Shown here: in pieces, positions 24,729-33,884 of the stretch
Numbering within the stretch: the stretch's first letter is position 1
Layout of the letters: every line of letters begins with the position of its first letter
Origin: TMED8 sp038125725
Lineage (GTDB): Bacteria > Pseudomonadota > Alphaproteobacteria > Rhodospirillales > Casp-alpha2
Assembly: GCA_038125725.1 (NCBI GenBank)
Contig: JAYPEK010000033.1
Location: forward strand, 1 to 42,127
Direction: 5' to 3'
DNA length: 42,127 nt
The notes under the pieces: generated by a model
The model's database searches: none
What the model was told of the DNA's origin: nothing
The model's input: only the letters and a program-made list of their open reading frames with translations
Position numbers and translations under genes: made by a program

Positions 24729-25319
24729 TCAGTCGGTAATGGAAAGCGCCGTTTCGACGCGGCCGATCCAGGCCCGGAGATCGGCAAGCGGGGCGAGGTC
24801 GAAGCCGCCCTCGTCGGCGAGGCGGGTATAGGCGACGAGCGAAATGTCGGCCAGCGTGAGGTTATCGCCGACCAGGAAATCGCGCCCCTTGAGGGCATCC
24901 TCGAGGGTTTTAAGCGCCGAGACGCCGCGTGCCACCTTGTCGGGGTCCAACTCGTCGGCGCGCTTGCCCTGGTACTTCATCTGAAAGCGGCAGACCGCAA
25001 CATAGGGTTCGTGGCTGTACTGTTCCCAGAACTGCCACTCCAGCACCTTGGCCTTGAGAAAGGGGTCGTTCGGCACGAGGTCGCTGCCGGCCGCCAGGTA
25101 CTGGATGATGGCGTTGGATTGCGCCAGGTGGCGGCCGTCGTCCAGTTCCACCACCGGCACCTGGCCGAACGGGTTCATCCCTAGGAACTCGGGCGTGCGG
25201 CTTTCGCCTTGCATGATGTCCACGTCGATCCACTCGTAGGCGAGGCCCAGGTGGTCGCAGGTCCATTTGACCTTCAGGCAGTTGCCGGAGGCGAGGTCGC
25301 CGAAGATGCGCATGGCCAT
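24729..25319 (-). CDS. glutathione S-transferase
   Basis: A 196-residue cytosolic GST. The N-terminal thioredoxin-like domain has the likely catalytic Ser in LASGNCLKVKW near residue 11, the cis-Pro in GQVPVVELDDGR and the glutathione-contacting Gln-Ser in LAQSNAIIQYL. The helical C-terminal domain has the DFLVGDNLTLADISLVAYTRLADEGG N-capping motif. The start at 25319 lies 8 nt after the gltD stop, so the gene is probably the last of the gltB-gltD operon. An alternative start two codons in (MRIFG) is possible. Substrate unknown. Confidence 0.92.
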   Translation of the reverse strand: MAMRIFGDLASGNCLKVKWTCDHLGLAYEWIDVDIMQGESRTPEFLGMNPFGQVPVVELDDGRHLAQSNAIIQYLAAGSDLVPNDPFLKAKVLEWQFWEQYSHEPYVAVCRFQMKYQGKRADELDPDKVARGVSALKTLEDALKGRDFLVGDNLTLADISLVAYTRLADEGGFDLAPLADLRAWIGRVETALSITD

Positions 25320-25327
25320 GGATTCCG

Positions 25328-26755
25328 TCAGCGCGGCAGGTTGGTTTCGCCCATCAGGTACTCATCGATGGCGCGCGCGCACTGCCGGCCCTCGCGGATG
25401 GCCCAGACCACCAGGGACTGGCCCCGGCGCATGTCGCCGGCGGCGAAGATCTTGTCCATGGAGGTGGCGTAGGTTTCGGTGTCGGCGCGGACGTTGCCGC
25501 GCTGGTCGTACTCGACGCCGAAGTTGTTGAGCATGCCCTCGTGCACCGGATTGACGAAGCCCATGGCCAGCAGCACCAGATCGGCCTTGATCTGGAACTC
25601 GGAACCCTCGACCTCCTTCATGCCTTCCGGGCCCCATTCCAGGCGCACGCAGTTGAGCGCCGTGACCTGGCCGTCCTTGCCCTCGAACGACTTGGTCGCC
25701 ACCGCCCATTCGCGCTGGCAGCCTTCGTCGTGCGACGACGACGTGCGCAGCTTCAGCGGCCAGTCGGGCCAGCTCAGCGCCTTGTCTTCCTTCTCCGGTG
25801 GCTTCGGCATAATTTCCATCTGGGTGACCGAGGCCGCGCCCTGGCGGTTCGACGTGCCAACACAGTCGGCGCCGGTGTCGCCGCCGCCGATCACCACCAC
25901 ATGCTTGCCGGTGGCCAGGATGTCGCGGTTGTCCAAGATCAGCTCGCCGGAATTGCGCCGGTTCTGCTGGGTGAGGAAGCGCATGGCGAAGTGGACGCCG
26001 TCCAAATCGCGCCCGGCGACCGGCAGGTCGCGCGGTTCCTCGGAACCGCCGGTGAGCGCGATGGCGTCAAAATTCATCAGCAAATTCATCGAGTTGATGT
26101 TGGTGCCCACGTGGCTGTTGGGGCGGAACTCGACGCCCTCGGCCTGCATTTGCGCCATGCGCCGATCGATCAGCGCCTTCGACATCTTGAAGTCCGGGAT
26201 GCCGTAGCGCAAAAGGCCGCCGATCTTGGCGTTCTTCTCGAACACGATGACCCGGTGCCCGGCGCGCGCCAATTGCTGCGCGCAGGCCATGCCGGCGGGG
26301 CCGGAGCCGACCACCGCGACCTGCTTGCCGGTGCCGTGTGCCGGAACCTGCGGCTGGATCCAGCCTTCTTCCCAGCCCTTGTCGACGATGGCGCATTCGA
26401 TGGTCTTGATGGTCACCGGCTCGTCGGTGATGTTGAGCGTGCAGGCGGCCTCGCAGGGCGCCGGGCAGACGCGGCCGGTGAATTCCGGGAAGTTGTTGGT
26501 GGAATGCAGCACGTCGAGCGCCTGCTCCCAGTCGCCCCGGTAGACCAGGTCGTTCCATTCCGGGATGATGTTGTTGACCGGGCAGCCGTTGTGACAGAAC
26601 GGGATGCCGCAATCCATGCAGCGCGCACCCTGCTTCGAGACGTCGTCGTCGGCGAGCGGCACATAGAACTCGTCGTAGTTCTTGACCCGCTTGTCGATGG
26701 CGTCATAGCCACGGTCGTGGCGTTCGATCTCCATGAAACCGGTGGGCTTGCCCAT
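25328..26755 (-). CDS. gltD: glutamate synthase (NADPH) small subunit
   Basis: A 475-residue flavoprotein that passes electrons from NADPH through FAD and 4Fe-4S clusters to the large subunit. The N-terminus carries the cysteine pattern CMDCGIPFCHNGCPVNN and CPAPCEAACTLN for iron-sulfur clusters. Next come the FAD site VAVVGSGPAGMACAQQLARAGHRVIVFEKNAKIGGLLRYGIP and the NADPH site HVVVIGGGDTGADCVGTSNRQGA. The final RAIDEYLMG segment is also typical. It follows gltB by 27 nt. Confidence 0.97.
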   Translation of the reverse strand: MGKPTGFMEIERHDRGYDAIDKRVKNYDEFYVPLADDDVSKQGARCMDCGIPFCHNGCPVNNIIPEWNDLVYRGDWEQALDVLHSTNNFPEFTGRVCPAPCEAACTLNITDEPVTIKTIECAIVDKGWEEGWIQPQVPAHGTGKQVAVVGSGPAGMACAQQLARAGHRVIVFEKNAKIGGLLRYGIPDFKMSKALIDRRMAQMQAEGVEFRPNSHVGTNINSMNLLMNFDAIALTGGSEEPRDLPVAGRDLDGVHFAMRFLTQQNRRNSGELILDNRDILATGKHVVVIGGGDTGADCVGTSNRQGAASVTQMEIMPKPPEKEDKALSWPDWPLKLRTSSSHDEGCQREWAVATKSFEGKDGQVTALNCVRLEWGPEGMKEVEGSEFQIKADLVLLAMGFVNPVHEGMLNNFGVEYDQRGNVRADTETYATSMDKIFAAGDMRRGQSLVVWAIREGRQCARAIDEYLMGETNLPR

Positions 26756-26782
26756 GGTTCCCTTCCTCTCTTGGTCTTTCGG

Positions 26783-29700
26783 TTATTCGCCGGCGGCGAC
26801 GTTCAGTTGCGGCTCCGCCGCGGCTTCGGCCTGCATGTCGTTGAGCGCGCGTTTGTAGTCGACGGGCATCACCTTGAGGAATTTCGGGAAGTAGGTATCC
26901 CAGTCCTCGAGGATCATCCGTGCCCGCGCGCTGCCGGTATAGTGCAGGTGGCGTTCGATCAGCATGCGCAGCCGCTTGGCGTCGTCGCCCAGCATGTTGG
27001 CCATCACGTCCGCCAGTTCCAGGCTATCCGTGGAGGCGTCTCCGGACGGTACCGGTTCCAACTGGATCATCTCGCCGTTGCATCGTTTGACGAAATCGCC
27101 GGCCTCGTCCAGCACGTAGGCGATGCCGCCCGACATGCCGGCGGCGAAGTTGCGCCCGGTGCCGCCAATGACCACCACGCAGCCGCCGGTCATGTATTCG
27201 CAGCCATGATCGCCGACGCCCTCGACCACCGCCGTGGCGCCGGAGTTCCTGACCGCGAAGCGCTCGCCGGCAACGCCCTGGAAGTAGCATTCGCCGGAAA
27301 TGGCGCCATACATCACGGTGTTGCCGATGATGATGTTTTCTTCCGGCACGATCGGGCTTTCCGGCGACGGACGCACGACGATGCGGCCGCCCGACATGCC
27401 CTTGCCGACGTAGTCGTTGGCGTCGCCGGAGAGATCCAGCGTCACGCCCTTGGCCAGCCAGGCGCCGAAGCTCTGGCCGGCGGTGCCGGTCATGGAAATG
27501 TGGATGGTGTCGTCGGCAAGCCCGGCATGGCCGTAGCGCCTGGCGACCTCGCCCGACAGCATGGCGCCGACGGTGCGGTTGACGTTGCGCACCGGCATTT
27601 CGATGCTCACCGGCGTCTTGTTCTCCAGCGCCGGCATGGCCAGCTCGATCAGCTTGTTGTCGAGCGCCTTGTCGAGGCCGTGGTCCTGGGTTTCGCTGTT
27701 GTAGACGGCGACGCCCGGGCCGGCCTGCGGCTTGACGAAGACCTTGGAGAAATCGAGCCCCTTGGCTTTCCAGTGATCGATGGCGTCACGGGTGTCGAGC
27801 CGGTCGAGGCGGCCGATCATCTCGTTCATGGTGCGGAAGCCGAGCTCGGCCATGATCTCGCGCACTTCCTCGGCGATGAACATGAACAGGTTCATCACGT
27901 GCTCGGGCTGGCCGGTGAAGCGCTTGCGCAGTTCCGGATCCTGCGTCGCGACGCCGGCCGGGCAGGTGTTCAGGTGGCACTTGCGCATCATGATGCAGCC
28001 GGCCGAGATCAATGCCGCCGTGGCGACGCCAAACTCGTCGGCGCCCAACAACGCGCCGATGACCACGTCGCGCCCAGTGCGGATGCCGCCGTCCACCTGC
28101 ACCGCGATGCGGCCGCGCAGGTCGTTCAAGACAAGCGTCTGGTGGGTTTCGGCAAGGCCCATTTCCCAGAACGAACCGGCGTTCATGATCGACGTCAGCG
28201 GGCTGGCGCCGGTGCCGCCGTCGTTGCCGGAAATGGTCACGTGGTCCGCATGCGCCTTGGAGACGCCGGCGGCAACGGTGCCGACGCCCACTTCCGACAC
28301 CAGCTTGACCGAAACGCGGGCCTTGGGGTTGACGTTCTTGAGGTCGTGGATGAGCTGCGCCAGATCCTCGATGGAATAGATGTCGTGGTGCGGCGGCGGC
28401 GAAATCAGGCCGACGCCGGGGGTCGAGTGACGCACCCGCGCGATCCACTTGTCGACCTTGTGGCCGGGCAACTGGCCGCCCTCGCCGGGCTTGGCGCCCT
28501 GCGCCATCTTGATCTGCAGGTCGTCGGCATTGACCAGGTATTCGGTGGTGACGCCGAAGCGCCCGCTTGCGACCTGCTTGATCGCGGACTTCATGCTGTC
28601 GCCGTTTTCCATCGGCTGGTAGCGGACCGCGTCCTCGCCGCCTTCGCCGGTGTTGGACTTGCCGCCCAGGCGGTTCATGGCGATGGCCAGCGTGGTGTGC
28701 GCTTCCCAGGAGATGGAGCCGAACGACATGGCGCCGGTGGCGAAACGCTTGACGATCTCGCTGGCGGGTTCGACTTCCTCCAGCGGCACCGTCACGCCGG
28801 CGCGCTTCAGCTTAAAGAGGCCACGCAGGTTGCGCAGCTTCTTCGACTGGTCGTTGACTTTCGCCGTGAAGGCCTTGAAGCCCTTGTAGTTGCCGGCGCG
28901 CACCGCGTGCTGCAGGGCGCCGACGGTTTCCGGCGTCCAGACGTGTTCCTCGCCGCGCAGCCGGAAGGCGTATTCACCGCCGACGTCGAGCGCGTTCTTC
29001 AGCACCGGGTCGTCGCCGAAGGCATCCTTGTGGCGGCGCACCGTTTCCTCCGCCACTTCCTTGAGGCCGATGCCTTCGATGGTGGTGGCGGTCTTGGTGA
29101 AGTACTTGTCGACGAAGGCCGAGTTGAGCCCGACGGCGTCGAAAATCTGCGCGCCGCAATAGGACTGGTAGGTGGAGATGCCCATCTTCGACATCACCTT
29201 CATCATGCCCTTGGAGACGGCCTTGGCGTAGCGGGCGTGAATCTCCCACTCCTTCAAGGGCTCGGCCATTTCATGGCGCAGCGCCGACAGGGTATCGAGC
29301 GCCAGGTACGGGTTGATCGCCTCGGCGCCGTAGCCGGCGAGCAGGCAGAAGTCGTGCACCTTGCGCGCCTCGCCGGTTTCCACCACCAGCCCGACGTCGG
29401 TGCGCAGCCCCTCGCGGATCAGGAAGTGATGCACGGCGGCGGTCGCCAGCAGCGCCGGGATGGCGATGGTGTCGGCGTTGATGCCGCGGTCGGAGAGCAC
29501 CAGGATGTTATGGCCTTCCAGCACCGCGTGCTTGGCGCTTTCGCAAAGCTCGTCGAGGGCCTTTTCCATGCCCTCGGCGCCGGCCTTGGCCGGATAGCAG
29601 ATGCTCAGCGTTTCGGCGTGGAAATCCGCGTCGATGACGTTCTCGATACGCCGCAGCTTTTCAAGGTCGCCGTTCGACAGGATCGGCTGGCGCACTTCCA

Positions 29701-31438
29701 GGCGCTTGTGGCTGCCGCCGGTCTCCAGGTCGAGCAAGTTCGGCCGGGGGCCGATCAGCGACACCATCGACATCACCGATTCCTCGCGGATCGGGTCGAC
29801 GGGCGGGTTGGTGACCTGGGCGAAGTTCTGGTGGAAATAGTCGTACAGCACCTTCGGCCGGTCGGACAGCACCGCCGGCGGAATGTCGCGGCCCATGGAG
29901 CCGACCGGGTCCTGGCCGCCTTCCGCCATCGGCAGCAGGAAGAACTTGATGTCCTCCTGGCTGTAGCCGAAGGCCTGTTGACGGTCGAGCAGCGTCTTGC
30001 GGTCCGGCGGCATGGCCGAGACTTCCGGCGGCAGGTTCTCGAGCCGGATCTGCGTCGCATCCAGCCATTCCCGGTAGGGCTTGGCGTTGGACAGCGTCTC
30101 TTTCAGTTCCGCGTCGTCGACGATGCGGCCCTCTTCCAGATCGATGAGCAGCATGCGGCCGGGCTGCAGGCGCCACTTGGAGACGATGTTCTTCTCCGCG
30201 TAGGGCAGCACGCCGACCTCGGAGCCGAGCACCACGTGATCGTCGTCGGTGACGATGAAGCGCGCCGGGCGCAGCCCGTTGCGGTCCAGCGTGGCGCCGA
30301 TCTGCTTGCCGTCGGTGAAGGCGATGGCGGCGGGGCCGTCCCAGGGTTCCATCAGCGCGGCATGGTATTCATAGAAAGCGCGGCGCTTTTCGTCCATCAA
30401 GGGATGACCGTCCCAGGCTTCCGGGATCATGATCATCATCGCGTGCGCCAGCGAATAGCCGCCGGCGACCAGCAGTTCGAGGGCGTTGTCGAAGGTGGCG
30501 GAATCGGAAGCGCCGTCGCCGATCAGCGGCCACAGCTTCTCCAGGTCGTCGCCCAGCACCTTGGAGTCCATCGATTGGCGGCGCGCCATCATCCAGTTGA
30601 TGTTGCCGCGCACCGTGTTGATCTCGCCGTTATGGCAGAGATAGCGGAACGGCTGCGCCAGCGGCCAGGACGGGAAGGTGTTGGTGGAGAACCGCTGGTG
30701 CACCAGCGCCAGCGCCGATTCCAGCCGCTCGTCCTGGAGGTCCAGGTAGAACTTGTTCAGGTTGGGCGCCAGCACCATGCCCTTGTAGACGATGGTGCGC
30801 GCCGACATGGAGGGAATGTAGAACTTCTCGATGTCTTCCAGGTCGGCGTCCCAGACGATGTGGTGCGCCTGCTTGCGAATGACGTAGAGCTTGCGCTCGA
30901 AGGCGTCGGTATCGACGCAGTCGGGGCCGCGCTGCACGAAGACCTGGCGGATCAAGGGCGTGATCGGCTTGACGCTCTCGCCCAGCCAGGCGTCGTCCAC
31001 CGGCACGTCGCGCCAGCCCAGGATCTCCTGGCCCTCGGAGCGCGCCGTGCGCTCGATGGCTTCCTGGCACTTGGACGCGGAACCGCGGTCGGTCGGCAGG
31101 AACACCATGCCGACGCCATAGTCGCCTTCCGGCGGCAGTTCGAAGCCGAGCTTGTCTTGCTGGGCACGGAAGAAGCCGTCCGGAATCTGCATCAGGATGC
31201 CGGCGCCGTCGCCGGCCAACGGATCGGCGCCGACCGCGCCCCGATGATCGAGGTTCTCCAGGATCTGGATACCCTGCTGCACGATGTCATGGCTTTTGCG
31301 GTTCTTGATATTGGCAATGAAGCCGATACCGCAGTTGTCATGCTCGTTGGCAGGGTCGTACAACCCTTGCGCTTCGGGGTATCCGACCGGGCGCGTTTCA
31401 GGCAGCCCGACGCTCGCTGGCCAGTGTGGTCGGCGCAT
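26783..31438 (-). CDS. gltB: glutamate synthase (NADPH) large subunit
   Basis: A 1551-residue precursor. The ATG at 31438 is preceded by GGGAGAG at ideal spacing; a longer frame to 31543 lacks such a site. Removal of 35 residues would expose Cys36 (NCGIGFIANI), the N-terminal nucleophile of the glutaminase domain. This matches the short propeptide known from Azospirillum GltB. Further domains are the central domain, the FMN-binding synthase domain (GGKSNTGEGGEDAVRYQP, ISPPPHHDIYSIEDLAQLIHDLKNVNPKARVSVKLVSEVGVGTVAAGV, with the cluster cysteines in CIMMRKCHLNTCPAGVATQ), and the C-terminal glycine-rich beta-helix (GDANDYVGKGMSGGRIVVRP). With GltD it makes two glutamates from glutamine and 2-oxoglutarate. 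Confidence 0.97.
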   Translation of the reverse strand: MRRPHWPASVGLPETRPVGYPEAQGLYDPANEHDNCGIGFIANIKNRKSHDIVQQGIQILENLDHRGAVGADPLAGDGAGILMQIPDGFFRAQQDKLGFELPPEGDYGVGMVFLPTDRGSASKCQEAIERTARSEGQEILGWRDVPVDDAWLGESVKPITPLIRQVFVQRGPDCVDTDAFERKLYVIRKQAHHIVWDADLEDIEKFYIPSMSARTIVYKGMVLAPNLNKFYLDLQDERLESALALVHQRFSTNTFPSWPLAQPFRYLCHNGEINTVRGNINWMMARRQSMDSKVLGDDLEKLWPLIGDGASDSATFDNALELLVAGGYSLAHAMMIMIPEAWDGHPLMDEKRRAFYEYHAALMEPWDGPAAIAFTDGKQIGATLDRNGLRPARFIVTDDDHVVLGSEVGVLPYAEKNIVSKWRLQPGRMLLIDLEEGRIVDDAELKETLSNAKPYREWLDATQIRLENLPPEVSAMPPDRKTLLDRQQAFGYSQEDIKFFLLPMAEGGQDPVGSMGRDIPPAVLSDRPKVLYDYFHQNFAQVTNPPVDPIREESVMSMVSLIGPRPNLLDLETGGSHKRLEVRQPILSNGDLEKLRRIENVIDADFHAETLSICYPAKAGAEGMEKALDELCESAKHAVLEGHNILVLSDRGINADTIAIPALLATAAVHHFLIREGLRTDVGLVVETGEARKVHDFCLLAGYGAEAINPYLALDTLSALRHEMAEPLKEWEIHARYAKAVSKGMMKVMSKMGISTYQSYCGAQIFDAVGLNSAFVDKYFTKTATTIEGIGLKEVAEETVRRHKDAFGDDPVLKNALDVGGEYAFRLRGEEHVWTPETVGALQHAVRAGNYKGFKAFTAKVNDQSKKLRNLRGLFKLKRAGVTVPLEEVEPASEIVKRFATGAMSFGSISWEAHTTLAIAMNRLGGKSNTGEGGEDAVRYQPMENGDSMKSAIKQVASGRFGVTTEYLVNADDLQIKMAQGAKPGEGGQLPGHKVDKWIARVRHSTPGVGLISPPPHHDIYSIEDLAQLIHDLKNVNPKARVSVKLVSEVGVGTVAAGVSKAHADHVTISGNDGGTGASPLTSIMNAGSFWEMGLAETHQTLVLNDLRGRIAVQVDGGIRTGRDVVIGALLGADEFGVATAALISAGCIMMRKCHLNTCPAGVATQDPELRKRFTGQPEHVMNLFMFIAEEVREIMAELGFRTMNEMIGRLDRLDTRDAIDHWKAKGLDFSKVFVKPQAGPGVAVYNSETQDHGLDKALDNKLIELAMPALENKTPVSIEMPVRNVNRTVGAMLSGEVARRYGHAGLADDTIHISMTGTAGQSFGAWLAKGVTLDLSGDANDYVGKGMSGGRIVVRPSPESPIVPEENIIIGNTVMYGAISGECYFQGVAGERFAVRNSGATAVVEGVGDHGCEYMTGGCVVVIGGTGRNFAAGMSGGIAYVLDEAGDFVKRCNGEMIQLEPVPSGDASTDSLELADVMANMLGDDAKRLRMLIERHLHYTGSARARMILEDWDTYFPKFLKVMPVDYKRALNDMQAEAAAEPQLNVAAGE

Positions 31439-31620
31439 TTTCTCTCCCACCTTTTGGAAAAAAACGGCCTGATTAAATAGCAAACGCGAGAGGGTGTTTC
31501 CAGCGCCAAATACCGATCGGCCCGGGCAAAGCTTCCCATTCACAAGATTATCACAGATCAGGGCTTGGGTCCGGGCCCGCGCATTGGTATATAGAATCCC
31601 ATATTTCGGGAGTGGATGGC

Positions 31621-32427
31621 GTGGATATCATACATATTGCGGTTCTGGCCCTGGTGCAGGGCATTACCGAATTCCTGCCCGTGAGCTCTTCCGGGCATCT
31701 GGTTCTGGTGCCGTTGTTCATGCAGGTGCCGGACCAGGGCCTTTTGATGGACGTGGCGGTGCACGTCGGCACGCTCGGCGCGGTGATCCTTTATCTCTGG
31801 CGCGATGTCTGGGCGATGCTCGGCGGGCTCGGCCGCGCCATGAAGGGCCGGCGCGATCCGGGCGCCAAACTGGCGGGCTTTCTGGTGCTCGGCACCATCC
31901 CCGTCGTCATCGCCGGTTTCGCGCTTAACCATTATGTGCCGGGCGGCATCCGCGGGCTCGAAGTGATCGGCTGGACGACGCTCGGCTTCGGCGTGCTGCT
32001 CTTGGTCGCCGACCAGATCGGCATGACGCTCCGGCGCATCGAGCACCTGCGCTTCGGCGACGTCTTGATCATCGGCATCGTCCAGGTGCTGGCCTTGATC
32101 CCCGGCACCAGCCGGTCCGGTATCTGCATGACGGCGGGCCGGATGATGGGGATGGAGCGCCGCGACTCGGCCCGCTTCGCCATGCTGCTGGGCATTCCCG
32201 CCATCGCCGGCGCCGGCGTGCTCAAGGGCTGGGAGCTCTACAAGGCCGGCAACGCCGAGCTGACCGGCGATGCCATCCTGGGCGCCGGGCTTTCGTTTGT
32301 CGCCGCCTTGATCGCCATCGCCCTGATGATGGCCTGGCTCAGGCGCGCGTCCTATACCATCTTCGGCGTCTACCGGGTGGTGCTGGGGGTATTCCTGCTG
32401 CTGATCGCCTATCGGGTGATCGGGTAG
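31621..32427 (+). CDS. uppP: undecaprenyl-diphosphatase
   Basis: A 268-residue membrane enzyme of the BacA/UppP family that dephosphorylates undecaprenyl pyrophosphate to recycle the lipid carrier for peptidoglycan and other wall polymers. It keeps ALVQGITEFLPVSSSGHLVL near the N-terminus and LALIPGTSRSGICMTAGRMMGMERRDSARFAMLLGIPAI in the second half, the two catalytic motifs. The GTG at 31621 has GGGAG 8 nt upstream and is preferred to the in-frame GTG at 31612, which would sit on top of that site. Divergent from gltB. Confidence 0.94.
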   Translation: MDIIHIAVLALVQGITEFLPVSSSGHLVLVPLFMQVPDQGLLMDVAVHVGTLGAVILYLWRDVWAMLGGLGRAMKGRRDPGAKLAGFLVLGTIPVVIAGFALNHYVPGGIRGLEVIGWTTLGFGVLLLVADQIGMTLRRIEHLRFGDVLIIGIVQVLALIPGTSRSGICMTAGRMMGMERRDSARFAMLLGIPAIAGAGVLKGWELYKAGNAELTGDAILGAGLSFVAALIAIALMMAWLRRASYTIFGVYRVVLGVFLLLIAYRVIG

Positions 32428-32460
32428 GGGGAACGGGTCAACCTCAAGCTCTCCACCGTC

Positions 32461-32501
32461 GTTCCCGCGAAGGCGGGAACCCATTTGATGCCGAAGGCAT
32501 C
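32461..32501. repeat. dispersed palindromic repeat (VPAFAG type) after uppP
   Basis: GTTCCCGC-GAAG-GCGGGAAC (32461-32480) is followed by GATGCC-GAA-GGCATC (32487-32501). The first palindrome, read on the minus strand, encodes the peptide WVPAFAGTT, a peptide widely seen in spurious short ORFs from intergenic repeats of proteobacteria. It begins 33 nt after the uppP stop and may also end its transcript. The rest of the 350-nt interval before the IS transposase start holds no convincing gene. Confidence 0.75.
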
Positions 32502-32778
32502 ATTCCGTGCTGGCTTGCAGAAGAGGGGCCGACTGCTTACTGCGGCGTTTCGGACCTGTGGCGGGGTGGAATTAGTCGTCGGCAAATGACCCATTGCGGC
32601 CTTCGCGACTTCTGCGTGCGGACTTCCGTTCACGGATCAGTTTTCAGACATTTGGCCATCCAAGCCTGTACCGCCGGAACGTGCCAGGAGCGGAACTAGA
32701 GCAGATTTGACGAACGTTGAATCATTTTTAACCTCGTTCTTATTCCCTGGGCCTCCGATTTTGAATTTGGAGGTTTTC

Positions 32779-33219
32779 ATGGGTTGGGCATATGGAATTG
32801 ATCTTCGTCAGCGTGTTGTTGATGCGATTGAAGGCGGCATGACGCATCGTGATGCTGCGGAACGTTTTTGCGTGGCGGTTTCGACAGCGGGCAATTGGCA
32901 TCGTCTCTGGCGAGCGACGGGATCGGCTCGGCCGGGCAAACAAGGCCAACCCAGCGGCTCCAAGCTGGACGCCTATGAAACGCCGATCCTGGAGATGGTC
33001 GATGGACAACCCGACATTGCTCTTCATGAAGTCGCCGAACGGTTAAAGGTTGAGTATGGCGTTTGTGTCGCCACGTCCACGGTCTGCCTGTTCTTCCAGA
33101 AGCGCGGTATCACCTACAAAAAAAGACGGCGCACGCCAGCGAACAACAACGCCCGGACGTACTTGTCCGCCGCCAACTCTGGTTTGATGGACAAATCGAT
33201 CTTGTCCCAGAAAAGCTGA
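32779..33219 (+). CDS. IS630 transposase, first frame (DNA-binding part)
   Basis: This frame starts MGWAYGIDLRQRVVDAIEGGMTHRDAAERFCVAVSTAGNWHRLWRATGS, two helix-turn-helix units that bind the IS ends, after a GGAGG site. It has 146 codons if read without shifting. The useful part ends near ITYKKK at the slippery site; the rest, RRRTPANNNARTYLS, is out-of-frame tail. Normally made as a fusion with the second frame. Confidence 0.88.
   Translation: MGWAYGIDLRQRVVDAIEGGMTHRDAAERFCVAVSTAGNWHRLWRATGSARPGKQGQPSGSKLDAYETPILEMVDGQPDIALHEVAERLKVEYGVCVATSTVCLFFQKRGITYKKRRRTPANNNARTYLSAANSGLMDKSILSQKS
33118..33125 (+). promoter_or_regulatory. -1 ribosomal frameshift site (A7-G)
   Basis: Seven A followed by G. 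In the first frame the ribosome reads AAA AAA AGA; after slipping one base back it reads AAA AAA AAG ACG and enters the second frame as ...KKKTAHASEQQRPD, exactly the continuous sequence expected of IS630 transposases. AAAAAAG is a classic bacterial -1 slippery heptamer. Confidence 0.85.
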
Positions 33220-33884
33220 TCTTCATTGATGAGACAGGCGCCTCGACCAAGATGGCGCGCCTGCGAGGGCGGGCCGCTCGTGGCGAACGCTGTCGCGCTT
33301 CCATTCCCCACGGTCACTGGAAAACAACAACCTTCACCGCCGGTTTGCGGTTGAGCGGAATGATGGCTCCCATGGTTCTCGATGGCGCCATGAACGGATC
33401 TGCCTTCAAGGCCTATGTCGAGCAGGTCTTGGTGCCGGAATTGAAGCCTGGAGACATCGTTGTTATGGACAATCTGCCCGCCCATAAGGTCAAAGGTGTT
33501 CGTGAGGCCATCGAAGACGCAAAGGCGCATCTGCTTTACCTGCCGCCCTATAGCCCGGACTTCAACCCAATCGAAATGGCCTTTTCAAAGCTCAAGGCCC
33601 TATTGCGAAAAGCCGCGCCACGGACTGTCGAAAAACTCTGGGAAACCATCGGCAAACTCATGGACGCCTTTACACCAGAGGAATGCGTCAATTACTTCGC
33701 CGCCGCTGGATATGACCAGGATTATGTCGAATCCGCTCTAGCGTTTTTATCTGAGCTATTGACGCACGAGGGCCTGAACCGCCGAGTTCAAGGTCTGACG
33801 GGCCTCTTCCAATCGATCGCGGCATGTGGTCGTCTGATCGCGATCCGCGACCAGTTTCTGTTTAGCCGAACTGACCATCCGTAA
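33123..33884 (+). CDS. IS630 transposase, second frame (DDE catalytic domain) reading out of the element
   Basis: This frame holds the catalytic triad: Asp in LIFIDETGAS, Asp in IVVMDNLPAHK and Glu in PYSPDFNPIEMAFSKLKALLRKAA. It ends its family-type region at YFAAAGYDQD. Relatives usually stop at about this point. Here the codon is TAT (Y), so translation runs through the right inverted repeat and about 48 codons into flanking DNA antisense to the lyase gene, ending at 33884. The foreign tail may lower activity. Expression needs the -1 shift at 33118-33125. Confidence 0.82.
   Translation, partial: KTAHASEQQRPDVLVRRQLWFDGQIDLVPEKLIFIDETGASTKMARLRGRAARGERCRASIPHGHWKTTTFTAGLRLSGMMAPMVLDGAMNGSAFKAYVEQVLVPELKPGDIVVMDNLPAHKVKGVREAIEDAKAHLLYLPPYSPDFNPIEMAFSKLKALLRKAAPRTVEKLWETIGKLMDAFTPEECVNYFAAAGYDQDYVESALAFLSELLTHEGLNRRVQGLTGLFQSIAACGRLIAIRDQFLFSRTDHP

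Larger units (their letters stand above)
32699..33738 (+). mobile_element. IS630-family insertion sequence
   Basis: The left end GAGCAGATTTGAC (32699-32711) and the right end, read inward as GAGCGGATTCGAC (33738-33726), are terminal inverted repeats with two mismatches. Both are flanked by TA (32697-32698 and 33739-33740), the dinucleotide this family targets and duplicates. The element is 1040 bp and holds a transposase in two overlapping frames. It landed 17 bp past the stop codon of the lyase gene on its right. Confidence 0.88.

Noticed and set aside
25541..31480. A 1979-codon open frame on the plus strand opposite gltB and gltD
   Set aside because: It is the antisense shadow of GC-rich genes with strong codon bias. 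The protein is rich in Arg, His, Val and Gln with no recognisable domain, while the minus strand matches glutamate synthase over its full length.
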